Shown: one piece after another, positions 41,574-50,991 of the stretch
Numbering within the stretch: position 1 is the first letter of the stretch
Layout of the letters: each line of letters starts with the position of its first letter
Source of the DNA: Kutzneria sp036403095
GTDB lineage: Bacteria > Actinomycetota > Actinomycetes > Mycobacteriales > Pseudonocardiaceae
DNA length: 64,000 nucleotides
Direction: 5' to 3'
Assembly (NCBI GenBank): GCA_036403095.1
Contig: DASWRQ010000303.1
Span: forward strand, 1 to 64,000
Program-made: the position numbers and the translations under genes
The notes under the pieces: model-generated
Database searches by the model: none
Seen by the model: the letters and a program-made list of their open reading frames with translations, nothing else
What the model was told of the DNA's origin: nothing

Positions 41574-42961
41574 TGGAGCGGGGCGTCGGCCGGACGCTGG
41601 TCGTCCTGAGCGGGGCGCCGTTCCTGGCCAGCCTCGACCTGTTCGTGGTGAACGTGGCGTTCACGGCGATCGGCCGCGACTTCAGGGGGCACACGCTGGC
41701 CGATCTGAGCTGGATCCTGAACGGGTACCCGATCATCTACGCGGCCCTGCTGGTCCCCTGTGGACGGTGGGCGGACCGGGTGGGCCACAAGCGGGTGTTC
41801 CTGCTTGGACTGACCCTGTTCACGCTGGCCAGCGCGGCCGCGGCGGCGAGCCCGAACCTGGCCACGTTGATCGCGTGCCGGCTGGTGCAGGCGGCGGGGG
41901 CGGCGGCGCTGACGCCGACGAGCCTGGGACTGCTGATCCACGCGGTGCCGACGGAGCAACGCGCCCGGTCGGTGCGGATCTGGGCGTCGATCGGGGCATT
42001 GGCCTCGTCGCTGGGGCCGGTGGTCGGGGGCTTCCTGGTCGAGTTCTCCTGGCGCTGGGTGTTCCTGATCAATATGCCGATCGGGATCGCCTTGCTGCTG
42101 CTGGGAATCCGGGTGATCCGCGACTACCGGGCGGAGGACTCGCAGCCGGCGCTAAACATCGTCGGGGCGGCGCTGCTGACGGTGGGCATCGGCGCGCTGG
42201 CGCTGGGCCTGGTCGAGGGATCCGTGTGGGGCTGGACGAGCGCGGGCATCCTGGGCAGCCTGGCGCTGGCCGCCCTGGCCCTGACAGCCTTTGCCGCCAA
42301 CAACAAGAGGCACCGGTCGCCGATCATCCCGCCGAGCCTGCTGAAGGTGCGCAGCTTCGCGTGGTCGACGATCGCGGTGACGTTCTTCAGCGCCACCTTC
42401 GGCGCCGGCCTGCTGTCCAGGGTCTTCTGGCTGCAGGACGTCTGGGGCTACTCGGCGATCCGGACCGGCCTGGCCATCGCGCCGGGGCCGCTGATGGTGC
42501 CGGTCTTCGCGATGGTCGGCCAGGCCCTGGCCAAGCGGGTGAGCCCGGGCGTCATCGCCGCCACGGGATGCCTGTTGTGGGCGGCGGGCACGCTGTACAT
42601 GCTGCTGGCTGTCGGCCCGGAATCCCACTACGTCAGCGAGATGCTGCCGGCCTGGCTGATCACCGGCGTCGGCGTCGGCCTGGCCCTGCCGACGATGCTC
42701 TCCTGCGCCACCGCGGAACTGCCACCGGCCCGCTCGGGCACCGGCAGCGCCGTGGTCAACATGGCCCGCCAGGTCGGCACAGTGTTCGGCATCGCGCTGC
42801 TGGTGGCGATCCTCGGCTCCCCCACCGGTTACGACCAGCAGCACCGGGCCTTCACCAACGTCTTCTGGATGGTGACGGTCATCGGCGTGATCGCGGCGGT
42901 CGCCAGTCTCGGCCTCACGCAGCGACCGCCGCGGAAGGCGGCGGCTAGGCTGGCGGCATGA
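41555..42961 (+). CDS. MFS drug exporter (DHA2/EmrB-QacA type)
   Basis: This 468-residue protein has about 14 membrane helices: motif D1 'LDLFVVNVAFTAIGRDF', motif A 'GRWADRVGHKRVFLLGL', motif B 'RLVQAAGAAALTPTSLGLL' and motif C 'SLGPVVGGFLVEFSWRWVF'. Such proton-driven pumps expel drugs or own metabolites. Ribosome-site support at ATG 41555 is weak and the start codon lies in a dyad, so leaderless translation is possible. The stop overlaps the HxlR start by four bases, so pump and regulator are made together. Confidence 0.88.
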   Translation: MVSTSQVERGVGRTLVVLSGAPFLASLDLFVVNVAFTAIGRDFRGHTLADLSWILNGYPIIYAALLVPCGRWADRVGHKRVFLLGLTLFTLASAAAAASPNLATLIACRLVQAAGAAALTPTSLGLLIHAVPTEQRARSVRIWASIGALASSLGPVVGGFLVEFSWRWVFLINMPIGIALLLLGIRVIRDYRAEDSQPALNIVGAALLTVGIGALALGLVEGSVWGWTSAGILGSLALAALALTAFAANNKRHRSPIIPPSLLKVRSFAWSTIAVTFFSATFGAGLLSRVFWLQDVWGYSAIRTGLAIAPGPLMVPVFAMVGQALAKRVSPGVIAATGCLLWAAGTLYMLLAVGPESHYVSEMLPAWLITGVGVGLALPTMLSCATAELPPARSGTGSAVVNMARQVGTVFGIALLVAILGSPTGYDQQHRAFTNVFWMVTVIGVIAAVASLGLTQRPPRKAAARLAA

Positions 42962-43419
42962 AACGAGAGGGTGTGCTGGCCGACCTGGGCTCGTGGCAGC
43001 CGACCCGGTGTTCCCTCGCGCTGGCCATGGACGTCATCGGCGCCAAGTCGGCGTTCCTGCTGCTGCGCGAGGCTTTCTACGGCACGACCCGGTTCGACGA
43101 CTTCGTCCGGCGGGTGGGGATCACCGAGGCGGTGGCGGCCGGGCGGCTCAAGGAACTGGTCGAGGCGGGCATCCTGGCCAAGCAGCGGTACCGCGAGCCC
43201 GGGCAGCGCACGCGCAGCGAGTACGTGCTGACGGAGAAGGGCGAGGGGCTGTTCCCGGCGCTGCTGGCCCTGATCCAGTGGGGCGACGAGTACCTGCAGC
43301 CGGACGGCGGCCCGATCGCGTTCGTGGCCGACGACACCGAGGCCGAGGTCCGGGCAGATGTCCGCACGGACCAAGGAGAACGGGTCGGGCTGGACAACCT
43401 ACGGCTGCGCCGCCGCTGA
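42958..43419 (+). CDS. HxlR-family winged-helix regulator
   Basis: This 153-residue regulator has the HxlR signature 'CSLALAMDVIGAKSAFLLLR' followed by 'YGTTRFDDFVRRVGITEAV', the recognition helix, and the wing 'YREPGQRTRSEYVLTEKGEG'. HxlR proteins are dimeric repressors, often of a neighbouring exporter or oxidoreductase. The ATGA overlap with the MFS gene and the dyad at the operon start point to autoregulation of the pump. The 3' end overlaps the convergent SARP gene by 21 bases. Confidence 0.9.
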   Translation: MKREGVLADLGSWQPTRCSLALAMDVIGAKSAFLLLREAFYGTTRFDDFVRRVGITEAVAAGRLKELVEAGILAKQRYREPGQRTRSEYVLTEKGEGLFPALLALIQWGDEYLQPDGGPIAFVADDTEAEVRADVRTDQGERVGLDNLRLRRR

Positions 43420-46400
43420 CCGGGCCCGCGCCCGCTCGATGTCCCATCGAGCGCCGAATTCCGAGTACACCTCGACTGCCTCGGCCAATGCGGCAGCGGC
43501 GTCCGCGTGCCCGCGGGCCGCGTGCAGCACGGCCAGATCCTCCAGCGCAGCACCGAGTTCCACCGCCCGGCCGATCCGCCGGTAGTGCTCGACGGCCTCC
43601 AGCGCCAACGCGGGATCCCCGGTGACCAAGGCGCGGCACCGCAACGCGGCCGTGTAGGCCCGAGCCGGGGTCTGCTCGCGGCCGGCCTCGTCCTGGCACT
43701 GCTCGGCGGCCTCGCGGGCGACCTCGACCTCCCCTACCTGCAAGGCCAACCGGGCCAGGTCCGGCAACCACTGGTGCCGCAACGTCATCTGCGAGTAGTC
43801 GGCCCGCAGGTTGGGCTTCAGCAGCGACACCGCCTCGTCGAGCCGGCCGTCCCGCTCGGCCGCAACCGCTTGCGCCGCGACGAGGAAGTCGCAGTTCTCC
43901 CGCTCCGCCGGGCTGGCCACCGGCACCTCGGCGGCGGCCAGCAGATGGGCGTCCGCGGCGTCGTCATTCCCACGCCGCAACGCGATCAGCGCCGCGGCAC
44001 CGTGCAGCAGGAGCAGCGTGACGGTGCTCTCCCGCAGGCCGTAGAAGGTCATCTCCGGGCTGTCCTGCACGACGGCGTCCAGCTCGACCAGCGCCTCGTC
44101 CCACCGCCCGGTCCAGTAGTGGTGCACGGCGGCCGGCAGGTGCAGCTCGGTCGGCACGGCGTGCTGGCGGCCGAGTTCCCGCGCGAACCGGATCGTGCCG
44201 TCGACCTCGCCCAGGCGGTCCAGGTTCTGCAGGGTGAACAGCCGGTTGTCCAGCAGGCTCAGCCGCATGCCAACCAGTTCCGGCTGCTCGGCGACGGCGG
44301 CGATGGCCTCGTCCACGACCTCGATGGCCGCCGCGTGCTCGCGTCGCACCGAGTGCACGACCCACAGCTCCTGCAGGCCGTGCGCGGCGGCGAAGGCGTC
44401 GTGGCATTCCTGCCCGCGCTTGACGGCCCGCCGGGCGCTGACCTCACACGCCGTCAGGTCCTGGTTGCCGGTGCGCTCGCCGATGGCGGTGAGCACCTCG
44501 TGCCGGGCCTTCCAGAACTCCGGAATGTCCGGCCCGTCAAGGGATGCGCGCAGCATCTCCACGGCCGCCGCGCCCTGCCCGCGCCGGCACAGGATGTGCG
44601 CGAGGATGGACCGCATCTCCGACAGCCGCTCGACATCGCGAGTCCGGCCGATCACGTACCGCACCTCGGATTCCGGCACGCCACCGAGGGCGAACGACAA
44701 CCGCGCCAGCTCGGCGGTTAGGGCTTCCCGCGCCGACGGCGTCAGCGTCGGCATGGCCAGGGCGCGGCCGATGAGGTCCATGGTGATCTGCGGGGCCAGC
44801 TGGCCGAGGCGGGATGCGTTGTCCTGCAACCAGGTCACGACCCACGCCTCGACCGCGCCGGGCACCGCCAGCAGCTGCTCGGCCACCTGCTCCAGCGGCG
44901 CGCCGGCCTTGGCCAGCGCCTGCGCGGCGTGGTTGTGCAGGGCCAGCCGGACCGCGCTGGGCGTGCCTTCGTACAACGCTTGCCGGATCAGGCCGTGGCG
45001 GAACGCGAGGTACTCCCCCGAGGCCACGACCACGTTGCCGGCGATCGCCTCGTCCAGCAGGCTCAGCAGCGCCGGCACTGGCCGGTCGCTGACCACGGAC
45101 AGGTCGTTGACGGTGAACTCGCCGCCCAGCAGCGAGGCCCACTGCAGGGCCTCCCGCACGGTGGGCGAAAGGAAGCTCAGCCGCCGGGTCAGCGCGGCGA
45201 CCAGCGAACTCGGCGCGTCGGCGGCGGTGCCGCGCTGGATCTCCGCGCTGCCGTCGGCCACGGTGATCGCGTCCTCACGGGACAACGCGTCCAGGAGTTC
45301 TCGCACGTACAACGGGTTTCCGCCGGCACGGGCGGTCAGGGTACGCAGCTCCGGCCCGGGCACGGCGCCGACCGACTGCCGCACGATGTCGACGACATCG
45401 TTGGCGCTCAAGGGTTCCAGGTCGACAACGAAGCCGCCCTCGGCGGCCAGCCGCACCTGCGTGACCTGCGGCCGTCGCGGCAGGGTCCGCGCGCTGGCCA
45501 CCAGCAGCAGCGGCAGCCGGGTCGTGGCCCGGGAAAGCCGGTGCCACACCAGCAGACTGGTCTCGTCGGCCCATTGCATGTCGTCCAACACGAGCAGCAG
45601 CGGCGCGTCCTCGCAGAGCGTCTCCACGAAGGCCAGCAGGCGGTCGACCGCGGCCGCGACCGGGTCGGCGCCGGGGAGCAGGCCGTTGGCTGGGCCGTGC
45701 AGGCTCGCCGCCAGCTCGGCCCGGCGCGGGTCGACCGAGCGGCCGTCCACGTCGAGGCAGTCGAGCACGGCTCGCAGCGGAAAGCGCTGTCCTAGCTCGT
45801 CGGCCACCGCCCAGCCGAGCTGGCAGCCGGCCTGCTCGGCCCCGGCCAGACCGGCCGCCAGCAGCGAGGACTTGCCGATGCCGGGCTCGCCTTCCAACCA
45901 GACCACGCCGCCCCTGCCTGCCATTAGGTCGGCGACCATGGCCTGCATCCGGGCCACTTCCCGGGCCCGGCTGACGAAGCCGTCGGGCACGCGGGCGTGG
46001 TGGCTGGCCCGGGCCGAGACCACCGGCCTGACCTCGCCGGCCTGTAACTGGTGAAACAACTTGGCCAGCGGCGGGCTCGGCTCGATGCCGAGCTCGTCCA
46101 GCAGCAGGGTTTCGGTCTCGCGGTAGACCTCCAGCGCCTCGGCCCGCCGGCCGGACCGGTGCAGGGCGGTCATCAGCAGCGCCCGCAGGCTCTCCCGCAG
46201 CGGATAGGTCCGGACCAGTTCGGTCAGCTCGCCGATGACCGTGGCGGCCTGGCCCAGGGCCAGCAGCGCCTCGGCCCGTTGCTCCTGAGTGGCCAGTCGC
46301 AGCTCGGCCAGGCTGGCCCGGCAGCGTTGTGCGAAGGGGCCGGGAATGCCGCCGAAGGCCTCGCCGTGCCCCAGCGCCAGCGCGGCGTCGAGCGCCCGCA

Positions 46401-46800
46401 GCGCCGGGCCCGGCGATCCGGACGCCAGCAAAGCGGCCGCGTTCTGCCGTAGTTCCTCAAAATCGGTCAGGTCCACGTGCACCCGCAGCACATAGCCGGC
46501 GCCCGAGGACTCCAGCAGCTGACTGGGGGTGCGGTTGGCCCGCCCCGGTTCCAGGGCACGGCGCAGGTCCGACACGTACGTGTAGAGACTGCCTTCGGCG
46601 CTGGCCGGTGGATCTTCGCCCCAGACGCCGTCGATCAGCTCGCTGCGGGACACCACCTGGCCCACACTCGCCGCCAGCATGGCGAAAACCGCCCGCTGCC
46701 GCGGCGGGCCCAACGCGATCTCGCCGTTGTCGGACCAGGCGCGGACCGCGCCGAGCAGTTCCACCTTCACCGAGGGCGCTGTCCCCACACCCGGGAGCAT
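43399..46800 (-). CDS. SARP-type regulator with AAA ATPase and TPR-like tail
   Basis: The protein has about 1133 residues. An OmpR-like DNA-binding domain ('VKVELLGAVRAW', 'PPRQRAVFAMLAASVGQVVS') is followed by a BTAD domain ('DLTDFEELRQNAAALL...YPLRESLRALLMTALHRSGR'). The AAA-like ATPase has Walker A 'VWLEGEPGIGKSSLLAAG' and Walker B 'LLLVLDDMQWADETSLLVW'. A helical repeat tail completes it. Such proteins activate secondary-metabolite or stress genes in actinomycetes. The start is unclear: ATG 46800 is used here, GTG 46836 would add 12 residues, and GTG codons at 46788 and 46770 lie close to the first strand of the domain. Confidence 0.87.
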   Translation of the reverse strand: MLPGVGTAPSVKVELLGAVRAWSDNGEIALGPPRQRAVFAMLAASVGQVVSRSELIDGVWGEDPPASAEGSLYTYVSDLRRALEPGRANRTPSQLLESSGAGYVLRVHVDLTDFEELRQNAAALLASGSPGPALRALDAALALGHGEAFGGIPGPFAQRCRASLAELRLATQEQRAEALLALGQAATVIGELTELVRTYPLRESLRALLMTALHRSGRRAEALEVYRETETLLLDELGIEPSPPLAKLFHQLQAGEVRPVVSARASHHARVPDGFVSRAREVARMQAMVADLMAGRGGVVWLEGEPGIGKSSLLAAGLAGAEQAGCQLGWAVADELGQRFPLRAVLDCLDVDGRSVDPRRAELAASLHGPANGLLPGADPVAAAVDRLLAFVETLCEDAPLLLVLDDMQWADETSLLVWHRLSRATTRLPLLLVASARTLPRRPQVTQVRLAAEGGFVVDLEPLSANDVVDIVRQSVGAVPGPELRTLTARAGGNPLYVRELLDALSREDAITVADGSAEIQRGTAADAPSSLVAALTRRLSFLSPTVREALQWASLLGGEFTVNDLSVVSDRPVPALLSLLDEAIAGNVVVASGEYLAFRHGLIRQALYEGTPSAVRLALHNHAAQALAKAGAPLEQVAEQLLAVPGAVEAWVVTWLQDNASRLGQLAPQITMDLIGRALAMPTLTPSAREALTAELARLSFALGGVPESEVRYVIGRTRDVERLSEMRSILAHILCRRGQGAAAVEMLRASLDGPDIPEFWKARHEVLTAIGERTGNQDLTACEVSARRAVKRGQECHDAFAAAHGLQELWVVHSVRREHAAAIEVVDEAIAAVAEQPELVGMRLSLLDNRLFTLQNLDRLGEVDGTIRFARELGRQHAVPTELHLPAAVHHYWTGRWDEALVELDAVVQDSPEMTFYGLRESTVTLLLLHGAAALIALRRGNDDAADAHLLAAAEVPVASPAERENCDFLVAAQAVAAERDGRLDEAVSLLKPNLRADYSQMTLRHQWLPDLARLALQVGEVEVAREAAEQCQDEAGREQTPARAYTAALRCRALVTGDPALALEAVEHYRRIGRAVELGAALEDLAVLHAARGHADAAAALAEAVEVYSEFGARWDIERARARSAAAQP

Positions 46801-46882
46801 ACCGATCGTGCGAAAGGCCGGTGATCGGCCCGGCACGCCTTGTAGCCTGAGCCGACCGGAGTAATCAGCAGAGGGGGCCCGT

Positions 46883-47500
46883 GTGTCGCTGCGGTACTAC
46901 TTCTACATCAGCGATTCGAAGGTCGACATGCTGCTGCCGCAGGTCGATCCAGGCTTCGCGGCCAAGCGCAGCACCGAGTTCGGCCTCGGGCTGAAACCGC
47001 TGAGCGGCAAGCACAAGCGGGAGACCGTCCCGGAGCACGTCCTGCGGCTGGAGCGCGTGATCCGGCACATCGACGACTTCTGCGACGTGGGCACCGTCGA
47101 CGAGCCGGGCCAGTACTTCCGGGGCCGGCTGGCCATGCGCGTGCAGCAGGCGCCGGGTTTCCTCTACTTCACCGGCGCCACCGAGGACACCGTCGTCGGC
47201 CTCGGCGGCTCCAGTGGTCACATCATCGGAGGGGCCAAGCCCAAGGAGGGCGAGGGCTTCGCGCCGTCCATGCTGCCGGGCATGGTCCAGGGCCTGACCG
47301 CGCTGGCCGCCGACGAGGCGCCGGAAGGCGCGCTCGAACTGGCGCACCTCGCGAACCGGAACGCGCGTGGCGACGAGCAGGAGGTGGAGTTCATCGCCAA
47401 ACGCCTGCGGCACGGGCCGAGCCCCTACCCCGAGCTGGACCGCGGCCGGTCGGTGAACGTGCTGGTCGGGAGCCCGCTGTTCGTCGCACTGGCCGACTGA
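46883..47500 (+). CDS. DUF7019-like protein, first gene of a kinase operon
   Basis: This 205-residue soluble protein of unknown function opens 'RYYFYISDSKVDMLLPQVDP' and contains 'STEFGLGLKPLSG', 'DVGTVDEPGQYFRGRLAMR', 'FLYFTGATEDTVVGLGGSSG' and a closing 'VLVGSPLFVALAD'. I recall actinobacterial proteins with these blocks annotated as DUF7019 or as the SAVMC3_10250 family, whose role is unknown. GTG 46883 follows GAGGGGG. Its stop overlaps the kinase start in the form TGATG, so the kinase is translationally coupled to it. That suggests a partner, substrate or sensor for the kinase. Confidence 0.75.
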   Translation: MSLRYYFYISDSKVDMLLPQVDPGFAAKRSTEFGLGLKPLSGKHKRETVPEHVLRLERVIRHIDDFCDVGTVDEPGQYFRGRLAMRVQQAPGFLYFTGATEDTVVGLGGSSGHIIGGAKPKEGEGFAPSMLPGMVQGLTALAADEAPEGALELAHLANRNARGDEQEVEFIAKRLRHGPSPYPELDRGRSVNVLVGSPLFVALAD

Positions 47501-50500
47501 TGGGCTGGCAGCCGGGCGAGACCGTGCTCGGCCTGTACGAGGTCAAGGACGTGCGCAGCGGCGGCATGGGCGTGGTGCACCGGGTGCGGCATCTCGGCTG
47601 GCAGGTCGACCTGGCGGTGAAGACGCCCCGTCAGGACCGGGTCACCACGCCGGAGGACCGTCGGCACTTCGAGCGCGAGGCCGGCACGTGGGTCAACCTG
47701 GGCCTGCACCCGCACACCGTCAACTGTGTCTACGTGCGCACGATCGACGCCGCGCCGCGGGTGTTCGCCGAGTGGGTCGACGGCGGCAGCCTCGCCGACG
47801 TGATCCAGCACGGCGCCCTGGCCGCGGCCCGAATTCTGGACATCGGCGTCCAGACCGCCTGGGGCCTGGCCCACGCGCACGCGGCCGGTCTCGTGCACCA
47901 GGATGTCAAGCCGGCCAACGTGATGCTCGATCCGGACGGCACCGCCAAGGTCACCGACTTCGGCCTGGCCAAGGCGATGCGATCCGACGAGATCGCGCCG
48001 GAGGGCGTCAGTTTCGGCGGCATGACGCCGGCGTACTGCTCGCCCGAGCAGGCCGATGCCGTGGCCGGCCGCGTCGGGGTGCGGATCACGGCGGCGTCGG
48101 ATGTGTGGTCGTGGGGCGTCACGGTGCTGGAGATGTTCGCCGGCCGACGCACGACCAGCTACGGGCAGGCGGCCGGCGCGGCGCTGGCCATGCTGCTGGA
48201 CGAGGGCTTGCGGCTACCGGAGCCGGTGAGTCTCTTGCTGCGGGCCTGCTTCGCCGACGATCCTTCGCAGCGGCCCACCGCCCTCGACGCCGCCGCGCAC
48301 TTGATCGACAGCTATGCCGGGGTTGTCGGCACGGCGTATGACCGGCCGGCGCCGAAGGCCGCCCGGCTGCTGGCCGACGGCCTGTCCAACCAGGCCCTCT
48401 CGCTGCTCGATCTCGGCCGCGTCGAGGAGGCGGAAGAACTGTTCCGCCGCGCGATCACCGCCGACCCGTACCACCTGCCGGCGGTCTACAACTGGGGCCT
48501 GCACAAGTGGCGGACCGGCGTCGCCATGGGCGAGGAAGTCGTGTCGGGCCTCGAAGCCGCGCTGGCCGACGACCCGTCCAACAGCCTCGGACCGTTCCTG
48601 CTGGGGGCCGTCGAACTGGAGCGGCACGAGGACCGGCGGGCCGGCGAGCTGCTGCGCGCGGCAGATCAGTCCTCAGTAGACGTCCAGACGGCGTTGGCCG
48701 CTCTGGAGAACCGGCCGCCGCGCGTCAGTATCGACCTCAAGCACGACGATGTCACGACCATCGCGCTCAACGCGGACGGCTCGAAGGTGCTGTTCGGCGA
48801 CAAGGCCGGTCAACTGGTGTTGTGGACGCCGGCGAAAGGCACCGGCTGGCGATCGCGCCGCACCTTGACCCGCAGTGGCGACAAAGTCGACGCCGTGGCC
48901 ATGAGCGCGGACGCCACGGTCGGCGTGATCATCCGTGACGGCGACGTCGAGCTGTGGGACCTGGTGCGCGGCCGCCAGCGGCAACGGCTGTTCGAGACCC
49001 CCGGCATCGAGGAGACCATCCGTCACGGCGTGCTCGAGGCTACGCGCGACCACCAGCGGCGAGGGCTGCGCGAGTCCGGCGTGTGCGCGATCGCCGTCAG
49101 CGCGGGCGGGCATTTCTGTGCGACGGGCCATGTTTCCGGCCGGGTCTCGGTCTGGTCGGTCGAGGACGGAAGACAGGTCGCCCACGTGCTGGCGCACGCC
49201 GGGCGCCTGCATGCGCTGGCGTTGAGCCCGGACGGCCGCCGGATCGTGTCGGCCTCGTTCACCGACCTCGACAGCTCGGTCCGGGCCTGGGACATGGTCA
49301 CCGGGACCCTGACCGCCGAACTGACCGGGCCGCAACGGGGAACGCTGCACGGCGTGCCCAAGTACTCCTACGAGCTGGACTTCGGCGCGGTCAGCGCCGA
49401 CGCCGGCCATGCCGTGGTCGCCTGGTGGCGCGGGCCGCTGGTGACATGGGACGTCCAGCGGGACGAGGTTGTGGGCACGGTGCCCGCCCGACGCTCCGAC
49501 CTGCTGTCGGTGCTTCTCGCCGGCACAACCATGCTGAGCACCTACGAGCCACCGGTCCGGGTGTGGGACGCGCCGAGTGGCCGCTGTCTGCGCACGCTCG
49601 GCCGCGACCTCGTCGGCAATGCCCAATGGGTGGACGCGGCGGCGATCACCGTCGACGCGCGGCTGGCCGCGCTCGGGAACTCGACCGGCATCGCGCTGCG
49701 TTCCCTGCCGGCCGCCGACTACCAAGCCCCGTGGTGTTACGCGCGACCACGAGCGGCCCAGGAGCTCGTCAGCACGGAAGACATGTTCCGCAGCCGCATG
49801 GATCACGTCCGGGAGCTCATCGAGGCGTCTCGGTTCGCGGCGGCCGGCGAGATGCTGCGCTCCGTCCAGGACGTGCCCGGCTTCGCCCGCAACCATGAGG
49901 TGCGCCAGGCGTGGGCCGACCTCGGCGCGCACGGCACCAGGGCGAACCTGCTCGGCGGCTGGCTGCTGTACGAGTTCGAGGGCGACGTCGAGCTGACCAA
50001 GCCGCCGACCGTGGCGCTGCGGGAGGACGGCCGGTACATGGTGACGTGCCGGTGGAGCGGCGAGGTCGACGTGTGGGACTTCCTGGCCTCCGAGCGGCTG
50101 CTGACCTTCGATCGCGGCGAGGGCGGCCAGGGCCACGAGGTCCGCTTCACCGTGGACGGCATGCTTTTGCTGGTCCGCACCAATGCCGGCACCATCCGCC
50201 AGCTCAACCTGGGCGACAGCAGCAAGCGGATCTTCACCAAGGACACCGGGCGGCTCACCGCGTTCGACGTCAACGCGGCGGGTGACCGGGCCGTCATCGG
50301 CGACGAGGTCGGCACGCTGCGGCTGCGGGACCTGCCGGCCGGCAACATCCTGCGCGAGTTCGCGGCGTTCGACGGCCGCGTCCGCACTGTCGCGATGAGC
50401 CCGGACGGCCGGCACCTGGCCGCGCTCGGCGACGGCCGGACCGGCCGCGCGATCCACCTGTGGGGCGACTCGGCGAGTCCGAAGTGGACATTGGAGAACC

Positions 50501-50991
50501 GCCAGGACAACGAGGCGCTGCACTTCAGCCGCGACGGCAACACCCTGTTCGTCTCGTTCCTGCTGTCGACCGCCGCGTGGGACGTGGCGACCGGTGAGTT
50601 CAAGTACATCGTGCGCTCCGACACCTCGATGGTGGACGTCGAGCTGCGCCTCGCCTTCAGCGGCGACGGCCGGTTCGCCGCGACGCCGGTGACCGGCGGA
50701 CTGTCGGTCTGGCGGACCGACACCGGCAAGGAGCACCGCAGGCTGCCGGTGCCCAACTGGATCCGGGCGTACACGCTCAGCGCCGACGGGACCTTCGCCG
50801 TCACCGCCGACAACGACCGCCTGCTCCAGGTGTGGGACCTGGGCACCGGTGCGTGTCTGCGGACCATGGAGGCGCACCGGTTCGACATCCGCACCATCCT
50901 GCTCAGCGCCGACGGCAGCAAGATGCTCACGGCCGACATCGGATCGTCGGTGTGCGGCTGGGAACTCGTGTGGGACTACGACATCCCGTGA
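47500..50991 (+). CDS. Ser/Thr kinase fused to TPR-like and WD40 regions
   Basis: This 1163-residue cytoplasmic protein has a Hanks kinase domain at about 10-275: loop 'VRSGGMGVVHRVRH', Lys in 'LAVKTP', catalytic loop His133-Gln134-Asp135 in 'VHQDVKPANVM', 'TDFGLAKAM' and 'PAYCSPEQ'. The usual Arg of HRD is Gln, a non-RD kinase. A TPR-like segment follows ('GRVEEAEELFRRAITADPY', about 305-400). From about 415 come WD40-type repeats ('VTTIALNADGSKVLFGDKAG', 'VRTVAMSPDGRHLAALGDG', 'IRTILLSADGSKMLTADIG'), interrupted near 760-830 by a helical segment. No membrane helix is present. It overlaps both neighbours, so the three genes form one unit. Confidence 0.88.
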   Translation: MGWQPGETVLGLYEVKDVRSGGMGVVHRVRHLGWQVDLAVKTPRQDRVTTPEDRRHFEREAGTWVNLGLHPHTVNCVYVRTIDAAPRVFAEWVDGGSLADVIQHGALAAARILDIGVQTAWGLAHAHAAGLVHQDVKPANVMLDPDGTAKVTDFGLAKAMRSDEIAPEGVSFGGMTPAYCSPEQADAVAGRVGVRITAASDVWSWGVTVLEMFAGRRTTSYGQAAGAALAMLLDEGLRLPEPVSLLLRACFADDPSQRPTALDAAAHLIDSYAGVVGTAYDRPAPKAARLLADGLSNQALSLLDLGRVEEAEELFRRAITADPYHLPAVYNWGLHKWRTGVAMGEEVVSGLEAALADDPSNSLGPFLLGAVELERHEDRRAGELLRAADQSSVDVQTALAALENRPPRVSIDLKHDDVTTIALNADGSKVLFGDKAGQLVLWTPAKGTGWRSRRTLTRSGDKVDAVAMSADATVGVIIRDGDVELWDLVRGRQRQRLFETPGIEETIRHGVLEATRDHQRRGLRESGVCAIAVSAGGHFCATGHVSGRVSVWSVEDGRQVAHVLAHAGRLHALALSPDGRRIVSASFTDLDSSVRAWDMVTGTLTAELTGPQRGTLHGVPKYSYELDFGAVSADAGHAVVAWWRGPLVTWDVQRDEVVGTVPARRSDLLSVLLAGTTMLSTYEPPVRVWDAPSGRCLRTLGRDLVGNAQWVDAAAITVDARLAALGNSTGIALRSLPAADYQAPWCYARPRAAQELVSTEDMFRSRMDHVRELIEASRFAAAGEMLRSVQDVPGFARNHEVRQAWADLGAHGTRANLLGGWLLYEFEGDVELTKPPTVALREDGRYMVTCRWSGEVDVWDFLASERLLTFDRGEGGQGHEVRFTVDGMLLLVRTNAGTIRQLNLGDSSKRIFTKDTGRLTAFDVNAAGDRAVIGDEVGTLRLRDLPAGNILREFAAFDGRVRTVAMSPDGRHLAALGDGRTGRAIHLWGDSASPKWTLENRQDNEALHFSRDGNTLFVSFLLSTAAWDVATGEFKYIVRSDTSMVDVELRLAFSGDGRFAATPVTGGLSVWRTDTGKEHRRLPVPNWIRAYTLSADGTFAVTADNDRLLQVWDLGTGACLRTMEAHRFDIRTILLSADGSKMLTADIGSSVCGWELVWDYDIP

